NCBI RefSeq assembly: GCF_014652095.1
Contig: NZ_BMYD01000001.1
Span: 1,522,697 to 1,586,696, forward strand
Source of the DNA: Cognatilysobacter bugurensis
GTDB lineage: Bacteria > Pseudomonadota > Gammaproteobacteria > Xanthomonadales > Xanthomonadaceae
Length of the DNA: 64,000 nucleotides
Direction: 5' to 3'
The notes under the pieces were generated by a model, which saw only the letters and a program-made list of their open reading frames with translations, ran no database searches and was not told where the DNA came from. This document shows, piece by piece, positions 37,525 to 47,473 of the stretch (position 1 is the first letter of the stretch; every line of letters begins with the position of its first letter). The position numbers and the translations under genes are program-made.

Positions 37525-38924
37525 TGCCCATGCACGTGCTCTATCTCAGCGCGCAGCAGTTGCTCCGGCTCGGCAAGGACGGGGCGCTTCATCCGGTGGA
37601 TCCCGCGTCAATGCGCGGCGATGTCGCGGTGGTTGCGGATTTCATCGAAACGACGATCACCCGCGTCACGGTGCCGCAGGCGAAGGGTCTCGATGCGCGG
37701 CGCGTGCTCGAGCGACGCGTCGCGCAGGAATTCCGCGACACGGATTACCGCCTTGGCGTGCGCCTGGGCAAGTCCGACAAGGCCGGGCACGACGAGGTGC
37801 TTGCCATCGGCATTGGCGCGCAGAAGACGCTCGACGCGGCCCTCGCCACCGGTCTGGAACACGGGCTGCGCGTGCGCGCGGTCTGGATCCCCGCGATGCT
37901 CGTTGCCGAACTGGTGCGGCGCGCGAAAGGGCTGCCGGACCACGTGCTCGTGCTGCTCGCAACGCCGTCGGGCGTGCGGCAGGTCATCGTGAGCCGCGGA
38001 AAGGTGCTGCTGGGCCGGCTGATCCCGGGCGATGCGGAGTCGTTCACCGTCGAGCACCTGATGACGGAAGTCGACCGCACCGTGCAGTTCGTGCGCAACA
38101 GTCGCCTGTTGCCGCGCGAGGAAACGCTGGGCGTGCTCTGCTGGGGGCTGACGCAGCCACGCGACGCGATCGCCGCGGCGTTGCCGCGCGGCATGGAAGT
38201 CGTCGGCATGCCAGCGATCCGCGGCATCGCGCCGCCCGAGACCGGCGGCCTGCCCGCCGTCATGGCCGCGGCAACGCGGGTGGCACCAAAACTCCAGCTG
38301 GCACCGCTGCGCGTTCGGATCCATCACCTGGGCCGTCGCTGGCGGCAGGGGATGTATGCCACAACCGCCGCCGGCCTGCTCGTGATCGGCGCGATGTGGA
38401 TGCCGCTGAAGTCGGAAACGCGCGAGCTCAACGAGCAGGCGAACGCGACCCGGCGCCACGCCGCGCAGGTGCAGGCCCCGCTCGACGCGCTGCAGGCGAA
38501 GATCGCCGAACGCAACATTCCGCTTGCGGTCGCCGCGACCGCGCTCGGGCTGCACACCACGCGCCTTGCGTCCACCGAACGGTTCGCGCGCGAGGCCGAA
38601 GAGCTCTCCGCCGTGCTCACCGAGGCGCAGGGCGTGGAAATCATCGCGCTGAAATGGCGGGAGGAGCCGCCCACGTCCGCGCAGGCGAGCAGCTGCAAGG
38701 ATCCGGCAACGGTGGTCACGCTGGAAGCGCACCTGGCCGCCGACGTGCCGCAGGCCGAGCGCGAAGTGCGCCTGAAGATGTTCGAGGAGACCCTCGGCTC
38801 CGGCCCGTACTGGACGGTGCTGCCCTCGCAGGCGATCAACAACACCCAGACGCTCTCGTCGGAGGGCCTCGAGGCGCAGCTCTCCGCGCCGGTCGCGTAC
38901 TGCCTCGGGAGGAAGCCGCGATGA
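37521..38924 (+). CDS. MshI-like pilus assembly protein (actin-like plus PilN-like halves)
   Basis: A 467-residue bitopic protein with a cytoplasmic half of the PilM/GspL actin-like kind (VVADFIETTITRVTVPQAKG, GHDEVLAIGIGAQKTLDAAL, VLVLLATPSGVRQVIVSRG, a helix with EVDRTVQFVRNSR), one membrane helix near 277-293 (ATTAAGLLVIGAMWM) and a periplasmic coiled-coil half like PilN. Position after the platform gene and before a PilO-like gene matches MshI. It starts ATGATGCCCATG; the first ATG overlaps the mshG stop, so either 37521 or 37527 could be used. Confidence 0.75.
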   Translation: MMPMHVLYLSAQQLLRLGKDGALHPVDPASMRGDVAVVADFIETTITRVTVPQAKGLDARRVLERRVAQEFRDTDYRLGVRLGKSDKAGHDEVLAIGIGAQKTLDAALATGLEHGLRVRAVWIPAMLVAELVRRAKGLPDHVLVLLATPSGVRQVIVSRGKVLLGRLIPGDAESFTVEHLMTEVDRTVQFVRNSRLLPREETLGVLCWGLTQPRDAIAAALPRGMEVVGMPAIRGIAPPETGGLPAVMAAATRVAPKLQLAPLRVRIHHLGRRWRQGMYATTAAGLLVIGAMWMPLKSETRELNEQANATRRHAAQVQAPLDALQAKIAERNIPLAVAATALGLHTTRLASTERFAREAEELSAVLTEAQGVEIIALKWREEPPTSAQASSCKDPATVVTLEAHLAADVPQAEREVRLKMFEETLGSGPYWTVLPSQAINNTQTLSSEGLEAQLSAPVAYCLGRKPR

Positions 38925-39610
38925 TGGCCACCTGGCGCGCGCTGCTCGCTTCGGGGGAACGCAAGCGCATGTTCGTCACCATCGGCGTCTGCCTCGCGCT
39001 GCTGATCGTGGGCTGGGCCGTGCTGTCGTCGGCGCGCACCACGAAGGCCGAGGCGCAGAAGCAGCTGGGCGCCGCCAAGAGCGCCGCGTCGACGATCGAA
39101 ACGCGAGCGGCGGATCTCGGCCCGCTGATTCGCGATCCCGACGCGGTCGTGCGCCTGCACGATGAGCTCCGCGACACCGGGCTCGTGGGCGAAGCCGACC
39201 GGCCGCGCTGGATCGCAGCGCTGCGCCAGTCGCTGCACGGTGGGCCCTGGCTGCGGACACGCTATCTGCTTGCAGGCAGCGAGACCGTCGCCGTGCCGGA
39301 GGCCGCGCAGCAATGGATCGACCTGCTCGGTGAGGTCGCGCCCACCCTTCGCGGACAACCGCTGACCCTCACGCTGGAAGGCACGCACGAGGGCGAAGTG
39401 CTCGATGTGCTCCAGCGCCTGCGCCAGTCGCGCGCGGGCGGCTTTGAACTGCTCGACTGCGACCTGCGACGACGCAAGGACGCACTCGGCCTCGATGCCA
39501 CCTGCACGCTGCGCTGGCTGAGCCTGTATCCGGCGCCGCTTCCGGAGATGGCGCCATTGGCCGGTGCGCCGCCGGGCGCGGGGCCAGGGGCAAAGGGGGC
39601 GGCACCATGA
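38921..39610 (+). CDS. MshJ/PilO-like pilus assembly protein
   Basis: The 229-residue product has a short cytoplasmic start, one membrane helix (MFVTIGVCLALLIVGWAVL, about 17-35), a coiled coil (TKAEAQKQLGAAKSAASTIETRA) and a small periplasmic alpha/beta domain ending LLDCDLRRRKDALGLDATCTLRW. This is the organisation of PilO/GspM/MshJ proteins, which pair with PilN-like partners. The ATG at 38921 overlaps the stop of the previous gene, and its own end overlaps the next gene by 4 nt. The last 25 residues are Pro/Gly/Ala-rich. Confidence 0.75.
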   Translation: MMATWRALLASGERKRMFVTIGVCLALLIVGWAVLSSARTTKAEAQKQLGAAKSAASTIETRAADLGPLIRDPDAVVRLHDELRDTGLVGEADRPRWIAALRQSLHGGPWLRTRYLLAGSETVAVPEAAQQWIDLLGEVAPTLRGQPLTLTLEGTHEGEVLDVLQRLRQSRAGGFELLDCDLRRRKDALGLDATCTLRWLSLYPAPLPEMAPLAGAPPGAGPGAKGAAP

Positions 39611-40032
39611 TCCGCCACTGCATTCGCTTCGGGCTGCTGGCGCTGATGGTGTTGGCGTTCGACGCACCGGCCGCCACCCCGCTGGGCCCGCTCGTTCTGA
39701 CCCCCGAGGAGCGCCACGCCCTCGCGGTCGCGCGCCTGCGCAGCAAGGAAGGCGAGGCGACGGCCGCCGCGGCAGAGGTGTACGTCCCACGGTGGATCAC
39801 GCTCAAGGGCGTCACGCGCCGCCCCGGTCGCGGCGACCTCGCCTGGCTCGGGGACACCGCCGTCATCGACGGGCAGCAGTGGGGCCCCTACCGCGTCCAG
39901 ATCCGAGGCGCGCGGGTTTTCCTGCTGGCCGATGACGGGCACGTCATGCAGCTGAGTGTCGGCACGGCATTCGAGCCGCGCCTGCGCGAGGTGCAGACCG
40001 CCCCAGGCGTGCAGGTCCGGAGGCGCCGGTGA
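39607..40032 (+). CDS. MshK-like periplasmic pilus protein
   Basis: A 141-residue secreted protein: signal peptide (FGLLALMVLAFDAPAA, cleavage near residue 23) and a small domain with VTRRPGRGDLAWLGDTAVIDGQQWGPYRVQ and a strand pair VFLLADDGHVMQLSVG. It resembles MshK/GspC/PilP-like linkers in size and position between the PilO-like protein and the pilin genes; sequence similarity is weak, so the name is by context. ATGA overlap upstream and GTGA overlap downstream. Confidence 0.65.
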   Translation: MIRHCIRFGLLALMVLAFDAPAATPLGPLVLTPEERHALAVARLRSKEGEATAAAAEVYVPRWITLKGVTRRPGRGDLAWLGDTAVIDGQQWGPYRVQIRGARVFLLADDGHVMQLSVGTAFEPRLREVQTAPGVQVRRRR

Positions 40033-40910
40033 CGCGGCGCCGCGCCCCCGCGTCGCCGCGCGCGTCGCGAGGCGCGGCGCTCATCGTGCTCGTGGTGGTC
40101 GTGCTGTCGATCATCACCGGCCTGCTGCTGTCGCAATTGCTGGAAATCGACCCGCGGGTGGAATCGCGCAACCGGTCCAGCCGCACACTCGCGATCGCAC
40201 GCGACGCCCTGCTGGGCCACGCCGGCGCGCGCTACTGCAGCGCGTCACCGCCGCCCGCCCAGTTGCTGCCCTGCCCCGCGGCCGACGACACCGGCACCGC
40301 GCAGGCCACCTGCACCGCGCCCCTGTCCGGCCCGCTGCCCTGGCTGACCCTCGGCCTGCCGCCGGAACGCGACCACGAAGCACGCGTTCCCACCTACACG
40401 CTGTCGAGCGGCACAGGCGCGACGGTCACTGCCGGCCAGACCGAAGACGTGCAGACCCTCACGTTCGCGCTCGATCTCGCGGCGCTGGCGGTCCGCTGCC
40501 CGGCGCCGGCACCGCCACCCGAAGACCCGCCGCCGCCACCGCCGGAAAATCCGCCGCCTCCGGAGAGCCCGCCACCTCCGCCTCCCGAGAACCCACCTCC
40601 GCCACCTCCACCGCCGCCGCCCCCACCACCTCCGCCCCCGCCCCCGCCGCCGCCGAATCCGATATGCCAGACACCCGCCAACACGCTGCTGTCGTACGTG
40701 AATCCGAACAGCAAGAACAACGGCTGCCGGCTGTCGGGTGGCTCAATCCGGGCGGAGTGCCAGACGGCGTACAACCAGATCCAGACGTGGACCTGCCCGG
40801 CCGAATGCAAGACGGCCGCCACGGCCTTCCTCACGCCGCCATGCATCAACAGCCTCAACGCGACCGAGTGCGACGCCGCGATCGCCGAACTCAGGCAGTG
40901 CGGCCTATGA
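40029..40910 (+). CDS. Minor pilin-like protein with long polyproline segment
   Basis: The 293-residue product begins with a basic lead and RGAALIVLVVVVLSIITGLLL, a PilX/MshP-like N-terminal membrane helix without the usual Glu5. Residues about 55-110 contain ARDALLGHA, LLPCPA and GPLPWLTLGLP, the same motif set as the next gene product. Residues about 160-215 are almost pure proline (with E/N spacers, ending in a run of more than 20 prolines). The C-terminal 75 residues are cysteine-rich (six Cys) and look like a small disulfide-bonded domain. GTG start overlapping the previous stop; the next gene overlaps by ATGA. Confidence 0.8.
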   Translation: MTRRRAPASPRASRGAALIVLVVVVLSIITGLLLSQLLEIDPRVESRNRSSRTLAIARDALLGHAGARYCSASPPPAQLLPCPAADDTGTAQATCTAPLSGPLPWLTLGLPPERDHEARVPTYTLSSGTGATVTAGQTEDVQTLTFALDLAALAVRCPAPAPPPEDPPPPPPENPPPPESPPPPPPENPPPPPPPPPPPPPPPPPPPPPNPICQTPANTLLSYVNPNSKNNGCRLSGGSIRAECQTAYNQIQTWTCPAECKTAATAFLTPPCINSLNATECDAAIAELRQCGL

Positions 40911-41581
40911 GGCGCCAGCGCGGGTTCTCGCTGCTGGAAGTGGCCGTCGTGCTGGTGATCATGAGCCTGGTGCTGGGCGGGCTGCTGCTCACGATGGGCA
41001 ACTACCAGCAGTACCAGCGCAGCTCGCAGACCCGGCGCGAACTGGCCGCTGCGCGCGATGCGGTGATCGGATTCGCGGCCACGCGGGGCCGCCTGCCCTG
41101 TCCGGCCGACCCGGGCGGCAACGGCCTCGAGCGCGCGCCGACGGCCAGCGGCTGCACCACCGGGCAGTTCGGCGAACTGCCGTGGGCGACGCTGGGCCTG
41201 CCACGCGGCGATGCCTGGGGCATGCCCGTCGGCTATGCGGTGTCGGCCGAATTCGCCCGCAACGCGTCGGGCGGCACCTTCGCCAGCTGTCCGTCAGGAC
41301 AGCCGACGACCGCACCCACCAACGCCGTCTTTGCACTGTGCAGCGCCGGCACGCTGGGGGCGCGCGACATCGCAAACCAAGTCGTCGGCCAGCAGCTTCC
41401 GGCCGTGTTCTGGTCGGGAGGCCCCAATGGCCTCGGCACCGGGGTTGCGGAGACCGAGAACCGGGACGACGACGTGGACTTCGTTGCCGACACGCCGACC
41501 GACACCTTCGACGACCTGGTCGAGTGGGTGCCGCCCACCGTGCTCGCGAACCGCATGGTGCAGGCCGGGCGCCTGCCATGA
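40907..41581 (+). CDS. Type IV pilin-like minor pilin
   Basis: The 224-residue product has a short class III prepilin leader: MRRQRG, cleavage expected after Gly6, mature start FSLLEVAVVLVIMSLVLGG with Glu5 present. It continues with ARDAVIGFAATRGRLPCPAD, ELPWATLGLPRGDAWGMPVGYAV, and a globular Gly/Asn/Asp-rich tail with paired cysteines. The LPCPA and LPWxTLGLP motifs recur in the preceding gene product, so the two appear related beyond the membrane helix. Overlaps: ATGA with the gene before and after. Confidence 0.85.
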   Translation: MRRQRGFSLLEVAVVLVIMSLVLGGLLLTMGNYQQYQRSSQTRRELAAARDAVIGFAATRGRLPCPADPGGNGLERAPTASGCTTGQFGELPWATLGLPRGDAWGMPVGYAVSAEFARNASGGTFASCPSGQPTTAPTNAVFALCSAGTLGARDIANQVVGQQLPAVFWSGGPNGLGTGVAETENRDDDVDFVADTPTDTFDDLVEWVPPTVLANRMVQAGRLP

Positions 41582-41772
41582 GGATGGGTCCGCCCCTGTG
41601 GCGCACGTGGCTGCTGGGCGCCGCGCTCCTGGTCACCTTGGCGGCCTTCATCTTCCTCGCCGTACCCGGCTCGGTGCCGATGCACGACGCGCTCGACCGC
41701 GCGGTGACGGGCGTCTTGCTCGCCATCGGGGGCGCCGCACTGCTGACGGTCTGGCTGTACACGCGCCCGTGA
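41578..41772 (+). CDS. Small two-helix membrane protein in the pilus operon
   Basis: A 64-residue product starting MRMGPPLWRTW, with two hydrophobic segments (LLGAALLVTLAAFIFLAVPG, about 11-30, and VTGVLLAIGGAALLTVWLY, about 43-61). Its ATG overlaps the stop of the minor pilin gene, which argues that it is translated. Function unknown; it could help pilin insertion or be a vestigial operon member. Confidence 0.6.
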   Translation: MRMGPPLWRTWLLGAALLVTLAAFIFLAVPGSVPMHDALDRAVTGVLLAIGGAALLTVWLYTRP

Positions 41773-41889
41773 CCGCCCCCCCTTTGTGGCGGCAGTCACA
41801 AATGCGGAAAAACCACGTAAACGGCCCTTGGGTCCGGGCATTCCGTGCCGTTGATCTATTTCGAACCTTCATCACACAGGACCGAGCAC

Positions 41890-42540
41890 ATGCGTCGCCA
41901 ACCGTCATTCCGCCGCTCGCAGGGCGGCTTCACCCTCGTCGAAATCGCAGTGGTCCTGGTGATCGTCGGCCTGCTCCTCGGCGCGGTGCTCAAGGGCCAG
42001 GAACTGATCGAGAACAGCCGCGTGCGCAGCGCCGTCAACGACATCACCGGCATTCGCGCGTCCACCTACGGTTACCTTGACCGCTACCGCGCCACCCCGG
42101 GCGACGACGCGCGCATCGCCGGCCGCGGTGACACGTGGACCGGGCAGACCGCCGGCAACGGCAACAACATGATCGGCGCGGCGAATGCCGATCCGTTCCA
42201 GCCCGTCGGCGAAAACCTGCAGTTCTTCCAGCACCTGCGCGCGGCCGGCTTCCTCACCGGTGACGCCGCGGCGGCCACCCTGCCCATGAACGGCTTCGGC
42301 GGCCTGGTCGGCGTCTCCACGCTCACCACTGCCCTCGGCAACATGAACAGCCGCGCCATCTGCGTCAGCCAGGCGCCGGGCAAGGCCGCGATCGCCATGG
42401 ACAACCAGATGGACGACGGCGTGCCGAACACCGGCAGCGTCCGCGCCACCGAAGGCTCCGCCGGCATGGACACCGCGCCGGGCGCGGTTGCCACCGCCTA
42501 CAACGAAGCCGGCGTGTACACCCTCTGCACCCAGCTGTAA
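41890..42540 (+). CDS. Major type IV pilin-like protein
   Basis: The 216-residue product has a 13-residue leader (MRRQPSFRRSQGG), cleavage after Gly13, and a mature start FTLVEIAVVLVIVGLLLGAVLKG with Glu5. It continues GQELIENSRVRSAVNDITGIRASTYGYLDRY, the RATPGDD motif, and a Gly/Asn/Thr-rich globular part with two cysteines near the end (AICVSQ and TLCTQL), likely the C-terminal disulfide loop. It is the last operon gene, 117 bp after the small membrane protein, and is followed by a terminator, so it may also have its own promoter, though none is clear. No prepilin peptidase is encoded in the window. Confidence 0.88.
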   Translation: MRRQPSFRRSQGGFTLVEIAVVLVIVGLLLGAVLKGQELIENSRVRSAVNDITGIRASTYGYLDRYRATPGDDARIAGRGDTWTGQTAGNGNNMIGAANADPFQPVGENLQFFQHLRAAGFLTGDAAAATLPMNGFGGLVGVSTLTTALGNMNSRAICVSQAPGKAAIAMDNQMDDGVPNTGSVRATEGSAGMDTAPGAVATAYNEAGVYTLCTQL

Positions 42541-42582
42541 TCGCGTCACATCGCTGCCCGGCGCAGCGCTGCGTAATGCCTG

Positions 42583-42615
42583 CACGCCCCGCCACCGCGC
42601 GGGGCGTGTGCTTTT
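42583..42615 (+). terminator. Hairpin terminator of the pilus operon
   Basis: Perfect 9-bp arms at 42583-42591 and 42600-42608 with an 8-nt loop, then TGCTTTT. It lies about 40 bp after the pilin stop codon. Confidence 0.7.
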
Positions 42616-42650
42616 GGGGCCGCCGCCGCCGTTCCCGCGGGCCCGGCCGC

Positions 42651-42656
42651 TATAAT
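42651..42656 (+). promoter_or_regulatory. -10 element for prfC (TATAAT)
   Basis: GCTATAATTTGCGGC contains a perfect TATAAT 47 nt before the prfC ATG. There is no recognisable -35 at 17 bp. Confidence 0.55.
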
Positions 42657-42703
42657 TTGCGGCCTTCCCCGACGATCCGCCGCGCCGAACGCGCGTCGCC
42701 GCC

Positions 42704-44308
<1,605 letters not shown>

Positions 44309-44645
44309 CGATTGCCCGTTGCCCGCCGACGGCAGCCGCGTCGAGCGCGGCAGTCGCGTGCCGCGCGCAGTAAACGGGCCGCACTGAAGCGGCACGCCGC
44401 GGCTGAGGCATCTTCGGCCGCGGTCGACGTCCTTCCAGGGCGGATGGGCTATCGCGCATCGACGCAGCGTCGCCGCGATTGGCGGACCTCGTCTTCGCTG
44501 CACCTCCGCCGGCATGTCGCCGCGCTCAAGCGTCGCGCTTCGCAGCGATCCCACGTGCCGCGCGTTCAATGGCAGATGCGATCGGATCGGCCGGCGTGTT
44601 GATGGCGACGCACCGCGACTCGCTGTCCCGTCCATGACCGTACGG
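44309..44645. other. Intergenic region prfC to hemolysin III-like gene
   Basis: No convincing gene. A minus-strand frame ending near 44526 gives a plausible peptide tail but has no usable start codon. No terminator hairpin with a T run is visible after prfC. Confidence 0.5.
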
Positions 44646-44651
44646 TAGGAT
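44646..44651 (+). promoter_or_regulatory. -10 element for the hemolysin III-like gene (TAGGAT)
   Basis: GGTAGGATTCGGCC lies 21 nt before the ATG at 44673. The leader contains no strong Shine-Dalgarno sequence. -35 not recognised. Confidence 0.3.
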
Positions 44652-44672
44652 TCGGCCGCCCTCCCAGCCGAG

Positions 44673-45335
44673 ATGCCCGTGTCCACGCCTGCCCGCGCCA
44701 CTGAGCACCACCGCGATTTCGAAGAGATGGCGAACGCCCTGACGCACGGTGTCGCGGCCGTTGCCGCCCTCGTGGGCGGTTCGGTGCTGATCACGCGCGC
44801 GGCGATGCACGGAGATCCGTGGCAACTGACCGGCGCGGTCGTCTTCGGTGCGTGCCTGTTGCTGCTCTACCTCGCGTCCACGCTCTATCACGCGGCCAAG
44901 CAGCCGGCGACGAAAGCGCGCATGAAGGTGCTGGACCACTGCGCGATCTACCTGCTCATCGCCGGCACCTACACCCCGTTTACGCTGGTCGCGCTGCGCG
45001 GGCCATGGGGCTGGGGCCTGTTCGCCGCGGTGTGGACGCTCGCAATTGCCGGCGTGGTGTTCAAGCTGTTCTTCACCGGCCGCTTCCGACTGCTGTCCAC
45101 TGCGCTGTACGTTGCGATGGGCTGGATCGTGCTCATCGCGTTGCGCCCCTTGCTGGCCGCGGTCGACAACTGGACGTTCGGCTGGCTGCTCGCCGGGGGC
45201 GTGCTCTACACGCTCGGCACCGTGTTCTATCACCGCCCGTCGCTGCCGTACTCGCACGCGGTCTGGCACCTGTTCGTCGTCGGCGGCAGTGTGTGCCACT
45301 ACATCGCGGTCGCGGCGCAGGTGCTTCCGCGCTGA
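44673..45335 (+). CDS. Hemolysin III / YqfA family membrane protein
   Basis: A 220-residue protein with about seven membrane helices of the PAQR-like (hemolysin III) superfamily. Family motifs are EEMANALTHGVAAVAAL at the N-terminus, LYLASTLYHA, LDHCAIYLLIAGTYTPF and HAVWHLFVVGGSVCHY; the conserved S/H/D/H residues resemble the metal site of PAQR proteins. Despite the name, the family is probably a membrane hydrolase or fatty-acid homeostasis factor rather than a toxin. Stand-alone gene. Confidence 0.9.
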   Translation: MPVSTPARATEHHRDFEEMANALTHGVAAVAALVGGSVLITRAAMHGDPWQLTGAVVFGACLLLLYLASTLYHAAKQPATKARMKVLDHCAIYLLIAGTYTPFTLVALRGPWGWGLFAAVWTLAIAGVVFKLFFTGRFRLLSTALYVAMGWIVLIALRPLLAAVDNWTFGWLLAGGVLYTLGTVFYHRPSLPYSHAVWHLFVVGGSVCHYIAVAAQVLPR

Positions 45336-45544
45336 ATCGGGCGCAACGGGTTCACCGCGGCTTGATCGGGCGATGCCGAACGTGTCGGCGTCCACCCGAG
45401 AACCGCCATGGCCGCACGCGCTATCCCCGTTGAGCCTTGCGATCGGCGGCCTGCGTCTCGGGCTCCGTTTCGACGCACCGTGCCGTGGCTCCCCAACGTC
45501 GCAGCGGCCGTGTCGACCGCAGTCCGACTACGGGACGTCGCCCC

Positions 45545-47464
45545 ATGACGCCCCACGCGCGCGAGCGATTCGCCCTTGCCTCCCAGCGCATCCGCCGTCA
45601 CCCGGTCGCCGCGATCGCAGGCGCTCTGCTCATCGCCCTGGTCGTGCTCGTCGCGATCTGGGATTGGAACTGGTTCAAGGGCCCGCTCGAGCGCGCCGTC
45701 GAGCGGCGCACCGGCCGCACGTTCGAGATCGGCGGCCGCCTCAACGTCGACCTCGGCGGCGTAGTCACGGTCAGCGGCGAGCAGCTGCGCTTCGGCAACG
45801 CGCCCTGGGCCCGCGAGCCGCTTATGGCGAGTGCCGAGCGTGCCGAAATCGGCATCGCGTTCTGGCCGCTGTTGCGCGGCGACGTTGAGATCCCGCTGGT
45901 CCGGCTGGACCGGCCGCGGCTCAATCTGGAGGTCGGCCCGAAGCGGCTGGGCAACTGGCGCTTCGGTGAGGAGGAAGGCGGCGACGGCCCGCAGTTCCGG
46001 CGTGTGCACATCGACGCCGGCCGCCTGCAGTTTCTCGATGCTGCACAGAACACCGACTTCGACATCCGCATCGCAAGCGCGCCGAACTCGACACCGGGCG
46101 CGTCCCCAATCGCGCTTCAAGGCGGCGGCCGCTGGGAAGGCAACCGGTTCGAGATCGAAGGCAACGCGCAGTCGCCGCTTGCCTTGCGCGATCGCGAGGC
46201 GCCGTACCGCATCGACCTGCGGGCCCGAGCGGGTGACACGCGCGCGCATGCCCGCGGCACCCTGCTCGATCCGCTGCGCTTGCAGGGCTTCGACCTGCAG
46301 TTCGCATTGCGCGGCGACACCCTTGCCGACCTCTATCCCTTGCTCGGCCTCTCACTGCCGCCAACCCCACCGTACCGCCTCGACGGCCGTCTGCGACGCG
46401 CCGGCACCTCATGGCGCTACGACGGCTTCACCGGGACGGTCGGCGACAGCGACCTCGCCGGCAGCGCGCGCGTCGAGACCGGCCGCGCGCGTCCACTGCT
46501 GCAAGCGGACCTGACGTCGACGCGGCTGGACTTCGACGATCTCGCCGGCTTCGTCGGTGGCACGCCCCGTCAGGGTGATGCGCCCGCCACCGCGACGCGC
46601 ACCAACGGCCGCGTGCTGCCGGACCGCCCCTACCGCCCCGACAAGCTGCGCGCGATGGACGCGGACGTGCGCCTGCGCGCGAAACGCGTCAACGCGCCCC
46701 GGCTGCCGCTCGGCAACATGGACGCGCACCTGACGTTGAACGACGGCGTGCTCGTGCTCGACCCGCTGAACTTCGGCGTCGCCGGCGGCAACATCCGCGC
46801 GACGATCCGGATGGACGCCCGCGCGTCGACGCTCCGCACGCAGGCGCGCATCGCCGCCCGCGGCCTCGACCTCGACCGTTTGCTGCCCGACATCGAGCGC
46901 GCGCGCAAGGCAGTCGGACTCGTCGGCGGCGAGGTCGCACTGCAGGGGGAAGGCAACTCGGTCGCGCAAATGCTCGCGACCGCCGACGGCGACGTCGCGA
47001 TCGGCATGGGCCGCGGCCAGGTCAGCAACCTGATGATCGAACTCGCCGGGCTGGACGTGGCCGAGGCACTGAAATTCCTGCTGACGGAAGACCGCCGCGT
47101 GCCGGTGCGCTGCGCATTCGGCGATTTCGCCGTCGCCGACGGGGTGATGACCGCGCGCACGTTCGCGTTCGACACCACCGACACGATCATCCTCGGCGAA
47201 GGCCGCATCGACCTGCGCAACGAGACGCTCGATCTGCGGCTGCGCCCGCGCCCGAAGGACCGCAGCCTATTCTCGTTCCGCTCCCCGCTGATCGTCGACG
47301 GCCGCTTCGCCGACCCGGACATCCGGCCCGACATGAAGCGCGTCGGGCTGCGCGCGGCGCTCGCGATTGCGCTCGGCACCATCGCCCCGCCGGCCGCGCT
47401 GCTTGCGACGCTCGAACTCGGGCCAGGCGGAAACGCCGATTGCGGCGGGCGCTACGCGCGGTAA
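45545..47464 (+). CDS. AsmA family protein
   Basis: A 639-residue envelope protein anchored by one N-terminal helix (VAAIAGALLIALVVLVAIW, about 21-39) with a large periplasmic AsmA-type domain: FEIGGRLNVDLGGVVTVSGEQLRFGNAPWA, repeated FDLQFALRGDTLADLYPLLG-type segments, and a C-terminal FGDFAVADGVMTARTFAFDTTDTIILGEGRIDLRNETLDL. AsmA/TamB-like proteins form long grooves thought to move lipids between membranes. Start at the ATG at 45545. The 209 bp before it carry no gene. Convergent with the CBS gene. Confidence 0.9.
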   Translation: MTPHARERFALASQRIRRHPVAAIAGALLIALVVLVAIWDWNWFKGPLERAVERRTGRTFEIGGRLNVDLGGVVTVSGEQLRFGNAPWAREPLMASAERAEIGIAFWPLLRGDVEIPLVRLDRPRLNLEVGPKRLGNWRFGEEEGGDGPQFRRVHIDAGRLQFLDAAQNTDFDIRIASAPNSTPGASPIALQGGGRWEGNRFEIEGNAQSPLALRDREAPYRIDLRARAGDTRAHARGTLLDPLRLQGFDLQFALRGDTLADLYPLLGLSLPPTPPYRLDGRLRRAGTSWRYDGFTGTVGDSDLAGSARVETGRARPLLQADLTSTRLDFDDLAGFVGGTPRQGDAPATATRTNGRVLPDRPYRPDKLRAMDADVRLRAKRVNAPRLPLGNMDAHLTLNDGVLVLDPLNFGVAGGNIRATIRMDARASTLRTQARIAARGLDLDRLLPDIERARKAVGLVGGEVALQGEGNSVAQMLATADGDVAIGMGRGQVSNLMIELAGLDVAEALKFLLTEDRRVPVRCAFGDFAVADGVMTARTFAFDTTDTIILGEGRIDLRNETLDLRLRPRPKDRSLFSFRSPLIVDGRFADPDIRPDMKRVGLRAALAIALGTIAPPAALLATLELGPGGNADCGGRYAR

Positions 47465-47473
47465 GCGCGAGTG

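Noticed and set aside
40394..40858. Polyglycine protein on the minus strand
   Set aside because: It is simply the complement of the polyproline codons of the pilus protein.
41773..41889. Sigma-54-like sequence before the major pilin gene
   Set aside because: GG and GC pairs are not 10 nt apart; no acceptable -24/-12 match.
44526..44645. Small minus-strand protein with a plausible tail between prfC and the hemolysin III-like gene
   Set aside because: No ATG, GTG or TTG in frame with a ribosome site; upstream part is antisense to a real gene.
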